Assembly (NCBI GenBank): GCA_016764135.1
Contig: JAESSL010000355.1
Span: forward strand, 1 to 8,378
Direction: 5' to 3'
Origin: Alphaproteobacteria bacterium
GTDB lineage: Bacteria; Pseudomonadota; Alphaproteobacteria; UBA8366; GCA-2717185
Length of the DNA: 8,378 bases
The notes below the pieces were generated by a model. It was not told the origin of the DNA. It saw nothing but the letters and a program-made list of their open reading frames with translations, and searched no databases. Shown in pieces: positions 1-7,317 of the stretch (position 1 is its first letter; each line of letters begins with the position of its first letter). A program made the position numbers and the translations under genes.

Positions 1-1
1 G

Positions 2-1783
2 AATGGCTTTTTTACCATTGGCGACGAACCCGACGGTTTGGTTCGCCGGGTGCCGCTGGTGACGCTGATCGGTAAAGATATCCGACCCGCCCTGACCGTT
101 GAGATGTTACGTGCGGCGTTTGGCGGCAGGATTATTTTCACCAAACAAAACGACGCGGGATTGACGCATATCAGTCTGCAGACGCCACAGGGCGCCTTTG
201 ACATCCCCGTCGATAAACAGGGTCGGATCTGGGTGCATTTCGCCCCGCCCGCCCCGTACAACACGCCGAATAACGACGGTCGACTTTATATTTCCGCGAG
301 CGACATCATCAAGGGACGCGTACCGCCTGAAAAACTGGCCGGCCGGATATTCCTGGTCGGCACCTCCGCCGTCGGCCTGTTGGATATTCGGGCCACGCCC
401 ATCGCCGGTCGACTACCCGGGGTGGAAGTACACGCCAACATCCTTGAAACCATCCTCGCCTCCTCAAACCGCAAAGCCGCCGCACTCCAGCAAATCATCG
501 CCGACACCACCGCCGAGGCGAAGGCCGAAGGCCTCAAGCTGAAGCCCCAGGAAATCTATGCGCGCGCCAAACCCCAGATGGACGTGCTGACCGACGAACA
601 GTTTTATCTCCGCTATACTAACATCTCGAACAGCATCGAGCTGGCGCTGATGCTCGGTGCGGGCCTCCTGATGATCTTTCTGATCCCCCATCTGGGACCG
701 ATGTTGACCTTGACCGGACTTGTGGTGGGCGGCGCGGCGCTGCTGGGCGGCAGCTGGTATATGTACAAAGAGCATTTAATGCTCCTCGACATTTCCTATC
801 CCGGCATCGTCACCATTGGCCTGTATTCCGTACTGACCTTCGCAAACTACACAAGAGAAGCGGCCGAAAAGAGACAAGTTCGCAACGCCTTTGGACAATA
901 TCTCTCACCCGCGCTGGTCGAGCAGTTGGCCGAAAACCCGGATCAGTTGACCCTGGGCGGCGAAACCAAGGTAATGACCTTCCTGTTTTGCGATGTTCGG
1001 GGCTTCACCACTATTTCCGAGGAATTCAAGACCAACCCACAGGGGCTAACACTTCTTATTAACCGGTTATTGACGCCCCTGACCGAAGCCATACTCGACC
1101 GACAGGGCACCATCGATAAATATATGGGCGATTGCATCATGGCGTTCTGGAACGCCCCCATGCCTGATGAATTCCAGCAGCGCCATTCCTGTCAGGCCGC
1201 ACTGGAAATGATGACGCGACTGGAAGACCTGAATGTGGTGCGCGAGCAGGAATCCAATGAGGCTGGCACGAAGTTCAGAAAGATCGCCGTTGGCATTGGC
1301 ATCAACACCGGCGAGTGCGTGGTCGGAAACATGGGGTCGGAGCAACGCTTCGATTACTCCGTGCTCGGCGATCCGGTCAACCTGGCGGCCCGGCTGGAAG
1401 GCCAGTCGAAAAGTTACGGCGTCGATATCATTCTTGGTCCCGACACCGCTGACAATGTCTGTGATGAATTCGCAGCGCTCGAACTTGATCTCATCAAGGT
1501 TAAGGGCAAAAACGACGCGGTCGCAATTCACTGCCTGATGGGTGGACCAGAGCGCGGCCAGTCCGCTGAGTTCGCGGCCCTCAAGGTAAAACACCGGGAA
1601 TTTCTCGCCACATATCGCAGTCAGAAATGGGACGAAGCGGAAGCCCTCATGTCCGATATCAGCGTCGCCTCGAATGGTGATCTGGACAATTTCCACGCCA
1701 TATTCAAAGAACGCATGGCCGACTTCCGCGCCAATCCGTTGCCCGCCGATTGGGATGGCGTCTACGTTGCACAAACCAAATAA
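2..1783 (+). CDS. CHASE2-domain class III adenylate/guanylate cyclase, 5' end cut by window edge
   Basis: This is a membrane sensor cyclase that should make a cyclic nucleotide, probably cAMP, in response to an extracytoplasmic signal. The frame is open from base 2, where the residues NGFFTIGDEPDG lead into VRRVPL. That is typical CHASE2 sequence, so the real start lies upstream and the TTG at 38 is internal. Numbering from the codon at base 2, CHASE2 runs to about residue 152 (LVGTSAVGLLDIRATP, then PGVEVHAN). Three hydrophobic segments follow at about 211-229, 233-252 and 260-280. The cyclase domain begins near 320. Metal-binding aspartates are D331 (FCDVRGFT) and D377 (YMGD). The transition-state pair is N460 and R464 (VNLAARLE). 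Base-contacting positions are K373 and S453; Lys with Ser/Thr is usual in bacterial adenylate cyclases. The C-terminal part (YRSQKWDEAEAL and DWDGV) resembles the tails of CHASE2 cyclases. A helix-rich stretch at about 153-207, between CHASE2 and the first membrane segment, is longer than usual. Family assignment is firm; cAMP over cGMP is inferred. Confidence 0.95.
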   Translation, partial: NGFFTIGDEPDGLVRRVPLVTLIGKDIRPALTVEMLRAAFGGRIIFTKQNDAGLTHISLQTPQGAFDIPVDKQGRIWVHFAPPAPYNTPNNDGRLYISASDIIKGRVPPEKLAGRIFLVGTSAVGLLDIRATPIAGRLPGVEVHANILETILASSNRKAAALQQIIADTTAEAKAEGLKLKPQEIYARAKPQMDVLTDEQFYLRYTNISNSIELALMLGAGLLMIFLIPHLGPMLTLTGLVVGGAALLGGSWYMYKEHLMLLDISYPGIVTIGLYSVLTFANYTREAAEKRQVRNAFGQYLSPALVEQLAENPDQLTLGGETKVMTFLFCDVRGFTTISEEFKTNPQGLTLLINRLLTPLTEAILDRQGTIDKYMGDCIMAFWNAPMPDEFQQRHSCQAALEMMTRLEDLNVVREQESNEAGTKFRKIAVGIGINTGECVVGNMGSEQRFDYSVLGDPVNLAARLEGQSKSYGVDIILGPDTADNVCDEFAALELDLIKVKGKNDAVAIHCLMGGPERGQSAEFAALKVKHREFLATYRSQKWDEAEALMSDISVASNGDLDNFHAIFKERMADFRANPLPADWDGVYVAQTK

Positions 1784-1899
1784 CGGCGAAACGCCCCGAT
1801 TTCCGACCCGATTCCTGATTAACTTTACCAAGATTTAGGTAAGCTCACAGTGCCTGCGAGTCTCGATTAAACAGGCTCGGCGCCAGCAGGCGTCGAACC
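1784..1899. other. Convergent intergenic spacer with weak inverted repeats, no clear terminator
   Basis: This 116-base gap separates two genes that transcribe toward each other, so a bidirectional terminator would be expected. I find only short inverted repeats: TTACC (1825-1829) with GGTAA (1838-1842), GCCTG (1852-1856) with CAGGC (1872-1876), and CGCC (1881-1884) with GGCG (1889-1892). None is followed by a run of T on either strand, so none is called as an intrinsic terminator. No RNA gene or open frame with coding character is apparent. Confidence 0.5.
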
Positions 1900-4125
1900 T
1901 CAGGAATTCGGGCTTGTGGATTTAGGCTTGGTGGGTTTCCGCGTACGTTTTTTCCGCTTCACACGGTTAGCCGTCGCAGGCTTTCGTTTTTTCGTCGTTG
2001 CGCGCGCCTTTTTCGGCTTACCCATTTGCGGCGTCGTTGCAATCGGGTCCGGCGCGGAATCATGCTGGCCAACGGCGCTATCGGACTCCAGAACGATCCC
2101 CGCAGCGCCATTTTCCGCCGCCAGTTGTGACAGTGCGGTTTTCAACCGTATAAAAACCGGCCGCCAGTCGCCCAGAATGCGCTGCCGGAATAACCGCATA
2201 TTCGGATACCAGGGCGAATCTTCGCGACGAAACAACCAGCGCCACTCCCCGCCAAAAGCCAACAGCGTCCAGACCGGCTTGCCCAACGCGCCCGCGAGAT
2301 GCGCAACCGCCGTATCAATCGCAATCACCAGATCAAGTTGATCGATAAATGCGGCGGTCTCGCCAAAATTGGTCAGAGAATCGGAGAGGCTCGTCACATT
2401 ATCCCGATCCAGATAGGGCGAAATCTCACCCGACCGCGGCCCCCATTGCAGGCTGAAAAACTCAACGCCCGGCACATCAAACAAATTTGAGAACCACTCA
2501 ATCGGACACGAGCGAAACCGATCGTCGCTGTGGGTCGGACGCCCCGCCCAGACAATCCCGACCGCAAGCTTCGTCCCCGTCGCCCGCTTCAAGCGCGCCT
2601 TGGCGTCCTTGGGCGGCGCCACATAGGGCGTTTTATTGGGGATTGTCTCCAGTGTCGTGCCAAACCGGTGCGGCAGGCTCAACATCGGCACCTGTACATC
2701 GTACTCAATCACATTTTCGCTGCGCAGCGCATAGATTTCGTCATACCCCTCCACCTGCTTCAACACCGGGAGGAGTTCCGGCTCGCAAATGAGCTTGATC
2801 GTCTCATTAGGCTCCCGCTCCCGAAGAAGCGGCAGGTAGCGAATAAACTGGAGCGTATCGCCAAACCCCTGCTCCACATGCACCAGTAACCGCCGCCCCT
2901 TTAACGGGCTGCCATCCCACAAGCGCTCTTTGACGTTTTTTACATTAGTTTTGTAGGTCGACATGCCAAACCGGGATTCGTAGGCCGCCCAGCCTTGCGT
3001 AAACCGGCCACTCATCAGCAAAACTGCCGCGGGCGCAAAATAAGCGCGCGCCGCGTCCGGTTTAAGCTCTCGCACCCTGGTGTAACAATCCAGCGCCTCC
3101 TGCAGGCGCTCCATACGCACCAGCGCGTTGCCATACGTGTAATGCGCGTCGTCGTCATCGGGCGCCAGTTCCACCGCGCGGCGCAGCAGATGCAGCCCCT
3201 CCCCGACATGGCCAAGTTTAAGCACCACATGGCCAAGATTTTTCAAGGCGACCGGATCATTCGGCGACAACACGATCGCATGGCGTAAAATCATCGCCGC
3301 TTCATCAATGCGCGCCAGTTTTTCCAACGCGGCGCCCAGATTGGTCAGGGTTCTCGGCTGGTTGGGATTGATATCGACGCATTTCCGATACGCCAGCATC
3401 GCCCGTTCGTAATCTTCTTTCTGATACAGGGCATTGGCGAACTTAAACCAGGCGTTGATAGAGTCCGGCGCAGCCTCGACCGCTTTCCGATAGGCGTCCA
3501 GCGCCTTGTCGGCCTCGCCCTGATTTACAAAGGCGTCGCCCTGACTCGTATGCGCCTCCGCATAAGCGGGTCGAAGCGTCGTCGCCACGTCAAAGGCGGT
3601 GACCGCCTCATCCAGCCGGCCCATCCGATAGAAAAGATTGCCCAAATTATTTTGCGCTTCCGGAAATTCAGCGCGATGCCGCAACGCCTCCTGATAGGAC
3701 GCCTCCGCCTTGGGTAAATCGCCGCGCTCCGCATACACAATGCCGAGATTGTTATGCGCGTCCGCATAATCCGGCTTCAACTCGATGGCGCGCAACAACG
3801 CGGTGGCGGAATCCTCGTATTTCCGACTGATGCGCGACAAAAACCCGAACGTGTTCAAGTAAACCGGGTTGTTAGCCTCAATTGCAATGGCCTGACGCGC
3901 CAACGCGATCGCCTCGGCCGGACGTCCGACCTTATGCGCGGTAACCGCTAATATGTGATGCGCCTCAGCGTGTTTCGGTTCCGCCGCCAGCACCGTTCGG
4001 CAATTTTGCGCCGCCCCCTCAAAATCGCCAGCCTTAAACCGGGACATCGCGTTCGAGAGGGACTGGGAAACGGCGTCAGAAACAACGCGCACGTCGGAAT
4101 TGGGATTTTCGTTCATATCAGCCAT
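1900..4125 (-). CDS. TPR-repeat protein with GT9-like glycosyltransferase domain and basic tail
   Basis: The protein has 741 residues. After a short N-terminus, residues 22-361 form ten back-to-back TPR units of exactly 34 residues (for example HNNLGIVYAERGDL), with a partial eleventh behind them. Residues about 411-660 resemble the C-terminal domain often joined to bacterial TPR arrays and related to glycosyltransferase family 9 (heptosyltransferase fold). Visible motifs are EQGFGDTLQFIRYLPLL, VGIVWAGRP, DTAVAHLAGALGKPVW, and WRWLFRREDSPWYP. Relatives are usually annotated as TPR or glycosyltransferase proteins and are suspected of glycosylating proteins or surface structures; activity here is unproven. 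The last 40 residues (702-741) hold 18 Lys/Arg and no Asp/Glu. No signal peptide or membrane segment is seen, so it is probably cytoplasmic. The chosen start is ATG at 4125; an in-frame ATG at 4116 is the alternative, and neither has a clear Shine-Dalgarno. It is divergent from the CoA-transferase gene and appears monocistronic within the window. Confidence 0.92.
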   Translation of the reverse strand: MADMNENPNSDVRVVSDAVSQSLSNAMSRFKAGDFEGAAQNCRTVLAAEPKHAEAHHILAVTAHKVGRPAEAIALARQAIAIEANNPVYLNTFGFLSRISRKYEDSATALLRAIELKPDYADAHNNLGIVYAERGDLPKAEASYQEALRHRAEFPEAQNNLGNLFYRMGRLDEAVTAFDVATTLRPAYAEAHTSQGDAFVNQGEADKALDAYRKAVEAAPDSINAWFKFANALYQKEDYERAMLAYRKCVDINPNQPRTLTNLGAALEKLARIDEAAMILRHAIVLSPNDPVALKNLGHVVLKLGHVGEGLHLLRRAVELAPDDDDAHYTYGNALVRMERLQEALDCYTRVRELKPDAARAYFAPAAVLLMSGRFTQGWAAYESRFGMSTYKTNVKNVKERLWDGSPLKGRRLLVHVEQGFGDTLQFIRYLPLLREREPNETIKLICEPELLPVLKQVEGYDEIYALRSENVIEYDVQVPMLSLPHRFGTTLETIPNKTPYVAPPKDAKARLKRATGTKLAVGIVWAGRPTHSDDRFRSCPIEWFSNLFDVPGVEFFSLQWGPRSGEISPYLDRDNVTSLSDSLTNFGETAAFIDQLDLVIAIDTAVAHLAGALGKPVWTLLAFGGEWRWLFRREDSPWYPNMRLFRQRILGDWRPVFIRLKTALSQLAAENGAAGIVLESDSAVGQHDSAPDPIATTPQMGKPKKARATTKKRKPATANRVKRKKRTRKPTKPKSTSPNS

Positions 4126-4222
4126 GACGAATTATCGCATTGATTTATCGAAGAAGCTAAATAGTTTAGGGATGGAAATTAATACGGACATTTCAGCGCA
4201 GCTATAACGGAAAAACGACATT
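4126..4222. promoter_or_regulatory. Divergent intergenic region, presumed promoters for both flanking genes
   Basis: This 97-base gap lies between two genes reading outward, so it should contain promoters for the TPR/GT9 gene and for the CoA-transferase operon. It is clearly more A+T-rich than the genes around it. Minus-10-like hexamers can be picked out: TATAAC at 4203-4208 for the plus strand, and GATAAT just upstream of the TPR start on the minus strand. Neither has a convincing minus-35 at normal spacing, and both sit very close to their start codons. The promoter role comes from gene orientation; exact elements are not assigned. No operator palindrome stands out. Confidence 0.4.
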
Positions 4223-5377
4223 ATGGACAACGAACCGGACAACGCAGCGCCCCTGACCGGGATTAAAGTAATTGAAATGGGCGGCAGCGTCGCCGTTCCT
4301 TATGGCTGCTGGATACTGGCGACGCTTGGCGCCACGGTCATAAAGGTCGAGCGCCCCGAAACCGGCGACGACGCCCGCACGTGGATTCAGGCGCGCTATG
4401 AAGGGATCAGCACCCTGTTTTTGACGCTGAATGCGGGCAAGCATTCCGTCACCGTGGATCTGAAAGACGAAGAGCAGCTGAAGCAACTGCGGCAATATAT
4501 TATCGATGAAGCCGACGTCGTCATCCAGAACCTTCGCCCCGGCGTAGCCGATTCGCTTGGTATTGGCGCGGACGAGATGATCGCCGCCAACCCGAAACTC
4601 ATCTATTGCAACAGCGGATCCTTTGGCGCCACCGGCCCCTTGGCGATGCAACCGGGCTATGACCCGTTGATGCAGGCGTTTTGCGGGCTGATGAACGTCA
4701 CCGGACATGAAGGGCAACCACCGGTGCGCGTCGGTACCTCGATGGTCGACATGGGAGCCGGCATGTGGGCGGCCATGGGCGTCCTCTCGGCGCTGCAAAA
4801 TCGCAATCGCACCGGCAAGGGCGGCCGCATCGACACATCACTCTATGAAACGGCGCTCGGCTGGATGACTTATCACGCGACCGGGTTTCAGGCAGAACAG
4901 GTTATCCCTCAACGCGTCGGCTCCAGCGGTCCGGGCATGACCCCGTATCAGGCCTATAAATGTGAAGACGATTATTTGATCATCGCAGCCCCCAACGACC
5001 GCATGTTTAAACGTTTGAATGATGTTCTGGGGCACCCGGAATGGACCGACGACCCGCGCTTCGCATCCAATCCCTTACGTTGGGATCACAAAGAGCTTCT
5101 GTGTGAAATGATTGAATCCGTCACCACGACCAAGCCCCGCCAGCACTGGCAGGACGCGCTGGGCAAGGTCGGCATCCCGAATGCGCCGCTGCAAAATATC
5201 AAGGAAGTCCTGGAACACCCGCAAACCGAAGCCATCGGAATCGTACAGGAAACCGATGACGGACGTTTCAAGCTGATGGGCATGCCGTTGCTCTTTGACG
5301 GCGTCAGACCTAAGCAAAAAACCGGCTCTCCCGAACTGGGCGAGCACACTGAGGAAATATTTGGCCGCAAACCATAA
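4223..5377 (+). CDS. CaiB/BaiF family III CoA-transferase
   Basis: The 384-residue product matches the usual size of family III CoA-transferases, which move CoA from a donor thioester such as succinyl-CoA to a carboxylic acid through an aspartyl-CoA anhydride. Family features appear in order: LTGIKVIEMG near the N-terminus, ILATLGATVIKVERPETGD (residues 32-49), LNAGKHSVTVDLK (69-81), VVIQNLRPGVADSLG (99-113), then YCNSGSFGATGPLAMQPGYD (128-147). The expected catalytic aspartate is D176 in the stretch VGTSMVDMGAGMWAAMG. The ATG at 4223 has only a weak Shine-Dalgarno (CGGA around 4208-4211). It is the first gene of a four-gene co-directional block with a hydratase, a lyase and an acyl-CoA dehydrogenase, so it probably activates the acid that the following enzymes degrade. 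The CoA acceptor cannot be read from sequence; formyl-CoA, carnitine and glutarate/HMG-type transferases all share this fold. Confidence 0.95.
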   Translation: MDNEPDNAAPLTGIKVIEMGGSVAVPYGCWILATLGATVIKVERPETGDDARTWIQARYEGISTLFLTLNAGKHSVTVDLKDEEQLKQLRQYIIDEADVVIQNLRPGVADSLGIGADEMIAANPKLIYCNSGSFGATGPLAMQPGYDPLMQAFCGLMNVTGHEGQPPVRVGTSMVDMGAGMWAAMGVLSALQNRNRTGKGGRIDTSLYETALGWMTYHATGFQAEQVIPQRVGSSGPGMTPYQAYKCEDDYLIIAAPNDRMFKRLNDVLGHPEWTDDPRFASNPLRWDHKELLCEMIESVTTTKPRQHWQDALGKVGIPNAPLQNIKEVLEHPQTEAIGIVQETDDGRFKLMGMPLLFDGVRPKQKTGSPELGEHTEEIFGRKP

Positions 5378-5404
5378 TTGCGCCTTCCTCCCAAAAATTA
5401 TAAA
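5378..5404 (+). promoter_or_regulatory. Possible weak internal promoter ahead of the hydratase gene
   Basis: TTGCGC (5378-5383) and TATAAA (5399-5404) resemble minus-35 and minus-10 elements, separated by 15 bases, which is shorter than the optimal 17. They lie at the start of the 68-base gap between the CoA-transferase and hydratase genes. The match may be chance in a locally A+T-rich gap, and the four genes may simply share one transcript. Confidence 0.2.
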
Positions 5405-5445
5405 AGCCAGACCGATACAGCTAGGCAATACAGAAAGACCAGCTC

Positions 5446-6240
5446 ATGCAGACAGAATACGAAACCCTCAAAGTCGAGCGCATCAAGGATCACCTTCTTC
5501 TGGTGACGTTCAACCGGCCAGAGCGGGCCAACGCGCTCAACACCCAGATGGGCCGCGATATGCGCGATCTCTGGGGCGGTTTTTACGTCGATCAGGAAGA
5601 TATCCGCTGCATCGTCGTCACCGGCGCCGGCGACCGGTTTTTCTGTGCGGGCGGTGATCTTAAAGAACGCAACAACATGACCGACGAGCAATGGCAGAAG
5701 CAACACGCCCTGTTTGAGCAAAGCGTCGTAATGATGATGGATTGCCCCATTCCCGTCGTCGCCGCCGTTAATGGCGCGGCGTTTGGCGGTGGCTGCGAAT
5801 TTGTTCTCGCCTGCGACTTTGCCTATGGCGCCAAGCGCGCGCGGTTTGGTTTACCAGAAATCACCCTGGGCATCATGCCCGGCGCCATGGGGACGCAAAA
5901 CCTGCCCCGCGCCGTTGGCGTGCGCCGCGCAAAGGAAATTATCCTGTCGGGTCAGCCCTTTACCGCCGATCAAGCCGCCGAATGGGGCATTTTAAACAAG
6001 GTCTGCGAGGACGACAAACTCATGGAGGAGGCCCTCGCCATCGCGACGATAATCTGCGACAACGCGCCGATTTCAACGCGACAGGCCAAAAAATCCATGA
6101 ACATCGCGACTCAAACCGATCTTAAAACCGGATACGCCTTCGAAATTGAGGCGTATAATCGAATGGTGCCGACCGAAGATCGTCTGGAAGGCGTCCGCGC
6201 CTTCAACGAGAAGCGCAAGCCACAGTTCAAGGGCCGGTAG
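5446..6240 (+). CDS. Enoyl-CoA hydratase/isomerase family protein (crotonase fold)
   Basis: The 264-residue product has normal length for a crotonase and should add water to a 2-enoyl-CoA, giving the 3-hydroxyacyl-CoA. Substrate-binding and oxyanion-hole segments are FFCAGGDLKE (residues 65-74) and VNGAAFGGGCEFVLACD (108-124). Both catalytic acids of true hydratases are present: E118 (GGGCE) and E138 (FGLPE), aligning with Glu144 and Glu164 of rat mitochondrial hydratase. Hydratase activity is therefore more likely than pure isomerase or hydrolase activity. The segment IMPGAMGTQNLPRAVG departs slightly from the usual GAGGTQRL. The start is ATG at 5446, 68 bases after the CoA-transferase stop, preceded by only a weak purine stretch (GAAAG). 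It sits directly before an HMG-CoA-lyase-like gene, so its product is plausibly a 3-hydroxyacyl-CoA such as HMG-CoA or citramalyl-CoA, as for methylglutaconyl-CoA or mesaconyl/itaconyl-CoA hydratases. That assignment is inference. Confidence 0.95.
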   Translation: MQTEYETLKVERIKDHLLLVTFNRPERANALNTQMGRDMRDLWGGFYVDQEDIRCIVVTGAGDRFFCAGGDLKERNNMTDEQWQKQHALFEQSVVMMMDCPIPVVAAVNGAAFGGGCEFVLACDFAYGAKRARFGLPEITLGIMPGAMGTQNLPRAVGVRRAKEIILSGQPFTADQAAEWGILNKVCEDDKLMEEALAIATIICDNAPISTRQAKKSMNIATQTDLKTGYAFEIEAYNRMVPTEDRLEGVRAFNEKRKPQFKGR

Positions 6241-6277
6241 ACCCGCCGATCCAAACGAACGACCAGACTGAATACTT

Positions 6278-6283
6278 AAGGAG
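6278..6283 (+). promoter_or_regulatory. Strong Shine-Dalgarno for the lyase gene
   Basis: AAGGAG lies seven bases before the ATG at 6291, within TAAGGAGATGA, a near-full match to the anti-Shine-Dalgarno complement. It fixes the lyase start and is clearly better than the ribosome-binding sites of the other genes in this block. Confidence 0.85.
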
Positions 6284-6290
6284 ATGACAT

Positions 6291-7241
6291 ATGCGATCCG
6301 GAATTGATGTTGAATGCCGTGAAGTTGGACTGCGCGATGGCCTGCAAATTCAGGAAACCTTTTTCACCACCGTAGGCAAAATCAAGTGGCTGACGCTGGA
6401 AGTCGAGGCCGGAATGCCCGAAGTCGAAGCATGCTCCTTCGTCCCGCCGAAATTGTTGCCGCAATTCGCCGATGCAATAGAAGTCGTAGCCGCCGCGCTC
6501 AAGACCAAAGGCTCGATCATCTCGGCGCTGGCGCCCAATCTGCGCGGCGCCAAAGACGCCTTCGCCTCCGGCATTCACAAGTTAAACTATGTAACCTCGG
6601 TCAGCGAGAGCCACAATATGGCCAATGTGCGCCGTACGGTCGATGAATCGGTAGAGGACTTCCGAAAAATCGTCGAGTTGCGCAACGCAACGCCCGGCGC
6701 TGAGAATATCATACTGGCGGCGGGTCTTTCCACAGCGCTTGGCTGCACCATCGAAGGCCAGGTCAGCGAAGACGCCGTCATGCGTCTGGCTGCGCGCTTC
6801 GTCGAAGCCGGCGCGGATGAATTGATGGTCGCTGACACAGTTGGATACGCCAACCCGCAACAGGTCAAAGGCATGTTTCGCAAGGTTATTGAGGAGTTCG
6901 AGCCCGCCATTCCCATCGGCGCGCATTTCCATGATACCCGCGGTCTTGGTCTGGCCAACGCCTTCGCCGCGCTGGAAGCGGGATGCCGACGTTTTGACGC
7001 CAGTCTGGCGGGCCTTGGCGGATGTCCCTTCGCACCCAACGCCACCGGCAATATCGTCATGGATGATCTCGTATTCCTGATGGAAGGCGCAGGCATGAAA
7101 ACCGGCGTTGACCTGGACAAGCTCGTCGCCATTCGGGAGATCATCGCGCAAAACCTGCCCAATGAGACCCTGTCGGGCATGTACGCAAAAGCGGGCGCCC
7201 CCAAGGGCTTCACGCCCGCCAGCAGCATCGCCGCCGAGTAA
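6291..7241 (+). CDS. Hydroxymethylglutaryl-CoA lyase-like enzyme (DRE-TIM metallolyase)
   Basis: The 316-residue product belongs to the HMG-CoA lyase group, TIM-barrel enzymes that use a divalent metal to cleave 3-hydroxy-3-methylglutaryl-CoA to acetyl-CoA and acetoacetate. Key residues match the human enzyme: R15 and D16 in EVGLRDGLQ (Arg41/Asp42), metal ligands H212 and H214 in GAHFHDTRG (His233/His235), C245 in AGLGGCPFAPNATGN (catalytic Cys266), and N254 (Asn275). The segments EACSFVPPKLLPQFAD and LSTALGCTIEGQVS also follow the family. It departs at E22, where human lyase has Lys48, and it has no cysteine after C245. The start is secure because AAGGAG precedes the ATG by seven bases. It lies 50 bases after the hydratase gene and 76 before the dehydrogenase gene. 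It could act on HMG-CoA or on a related substrate such as citramalyl-CoA; an HMG-CoA-lyase relative is recalled as doing the latter in Chloroflexus. Family certain, substrate open. Confidence 0.93.
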   Translation: MRSGIDVECREVGLRDGLQIQETFFTTVGKIKWLTLEVEAGMPEVEACSFVPPKLLPQFADAIEVVAAALKTKGSIISALAPNLRGAKDAFASGIHKLNYVTSVSESHNMANVRRTVDESVEDFRKIVELRNATPGAENIILAAGLSTALGCTIEGQVSEDAVMRLAARFVEAGADELMVADTVGYANPQQVKGMFRKVIEEFEPAIPIGAHFHDTRGLGLANAFAALEAGCRRFDASLAGLGGCPFAPNATGNIVMDDLVFLMEGAGMKTGVDLDKLVAIREIIAQNLPNETLSGMYAKAGAPKGFTPASSIAAE

Positions 7242-7317
7242 CGCTTCCCGCGCCGTTCGTTTAGATTAAACACAAGCCCGCGCATTGCATTTTAGTTCAA
7301 TACAAGAAAGACGAGTT

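Noticed and set aside
38..40. TTG as the start codon of the cyclase
   Set aside because: The same frame is open upstream to base 2 and encodes typical CHASE2 residues just before this codon, so the gene begins outside the window.
1067..1831. Long minus-strand open frame (254 codons) opposite the cyclase catalytic domain
   Set aside because: It lies antisense to sequence encoding intact class III cyclase motifs, and its translation shows no recognisable domain. G+C-rich genes commonly leave open antisense frames.
1825..1892. Intrinsic terminator between the convergent genes
   Set aside because: Only 4-5-bp stems with no following T-run were found on either strand.
4202..4798. Minus-strand open frame (198 codons) opposite the CoA-transferase gene
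   Set aside because: The plus strand here encodes clear CaiB/BaiF motifs including the catalytic Asp. The antisense product is His/Arg/Gly-rich with no family features.
7259..7271. Inverted repeat GTTTA-GAT-TAAAC between lyase and dehydrogenase genes
   Set aside because: The 5-bp A/T-rich stem is too weak for a terminator and could be chance. It might be an operator half-site pair, but nothing else supports that.
6582..7285. Two overlapping minus-strand open frames opposite the lyase gene
   Set aside because: Both are shadows of the lyase reading frame, which carries all metal and catalytic residues and a strong ribosome-binding site.
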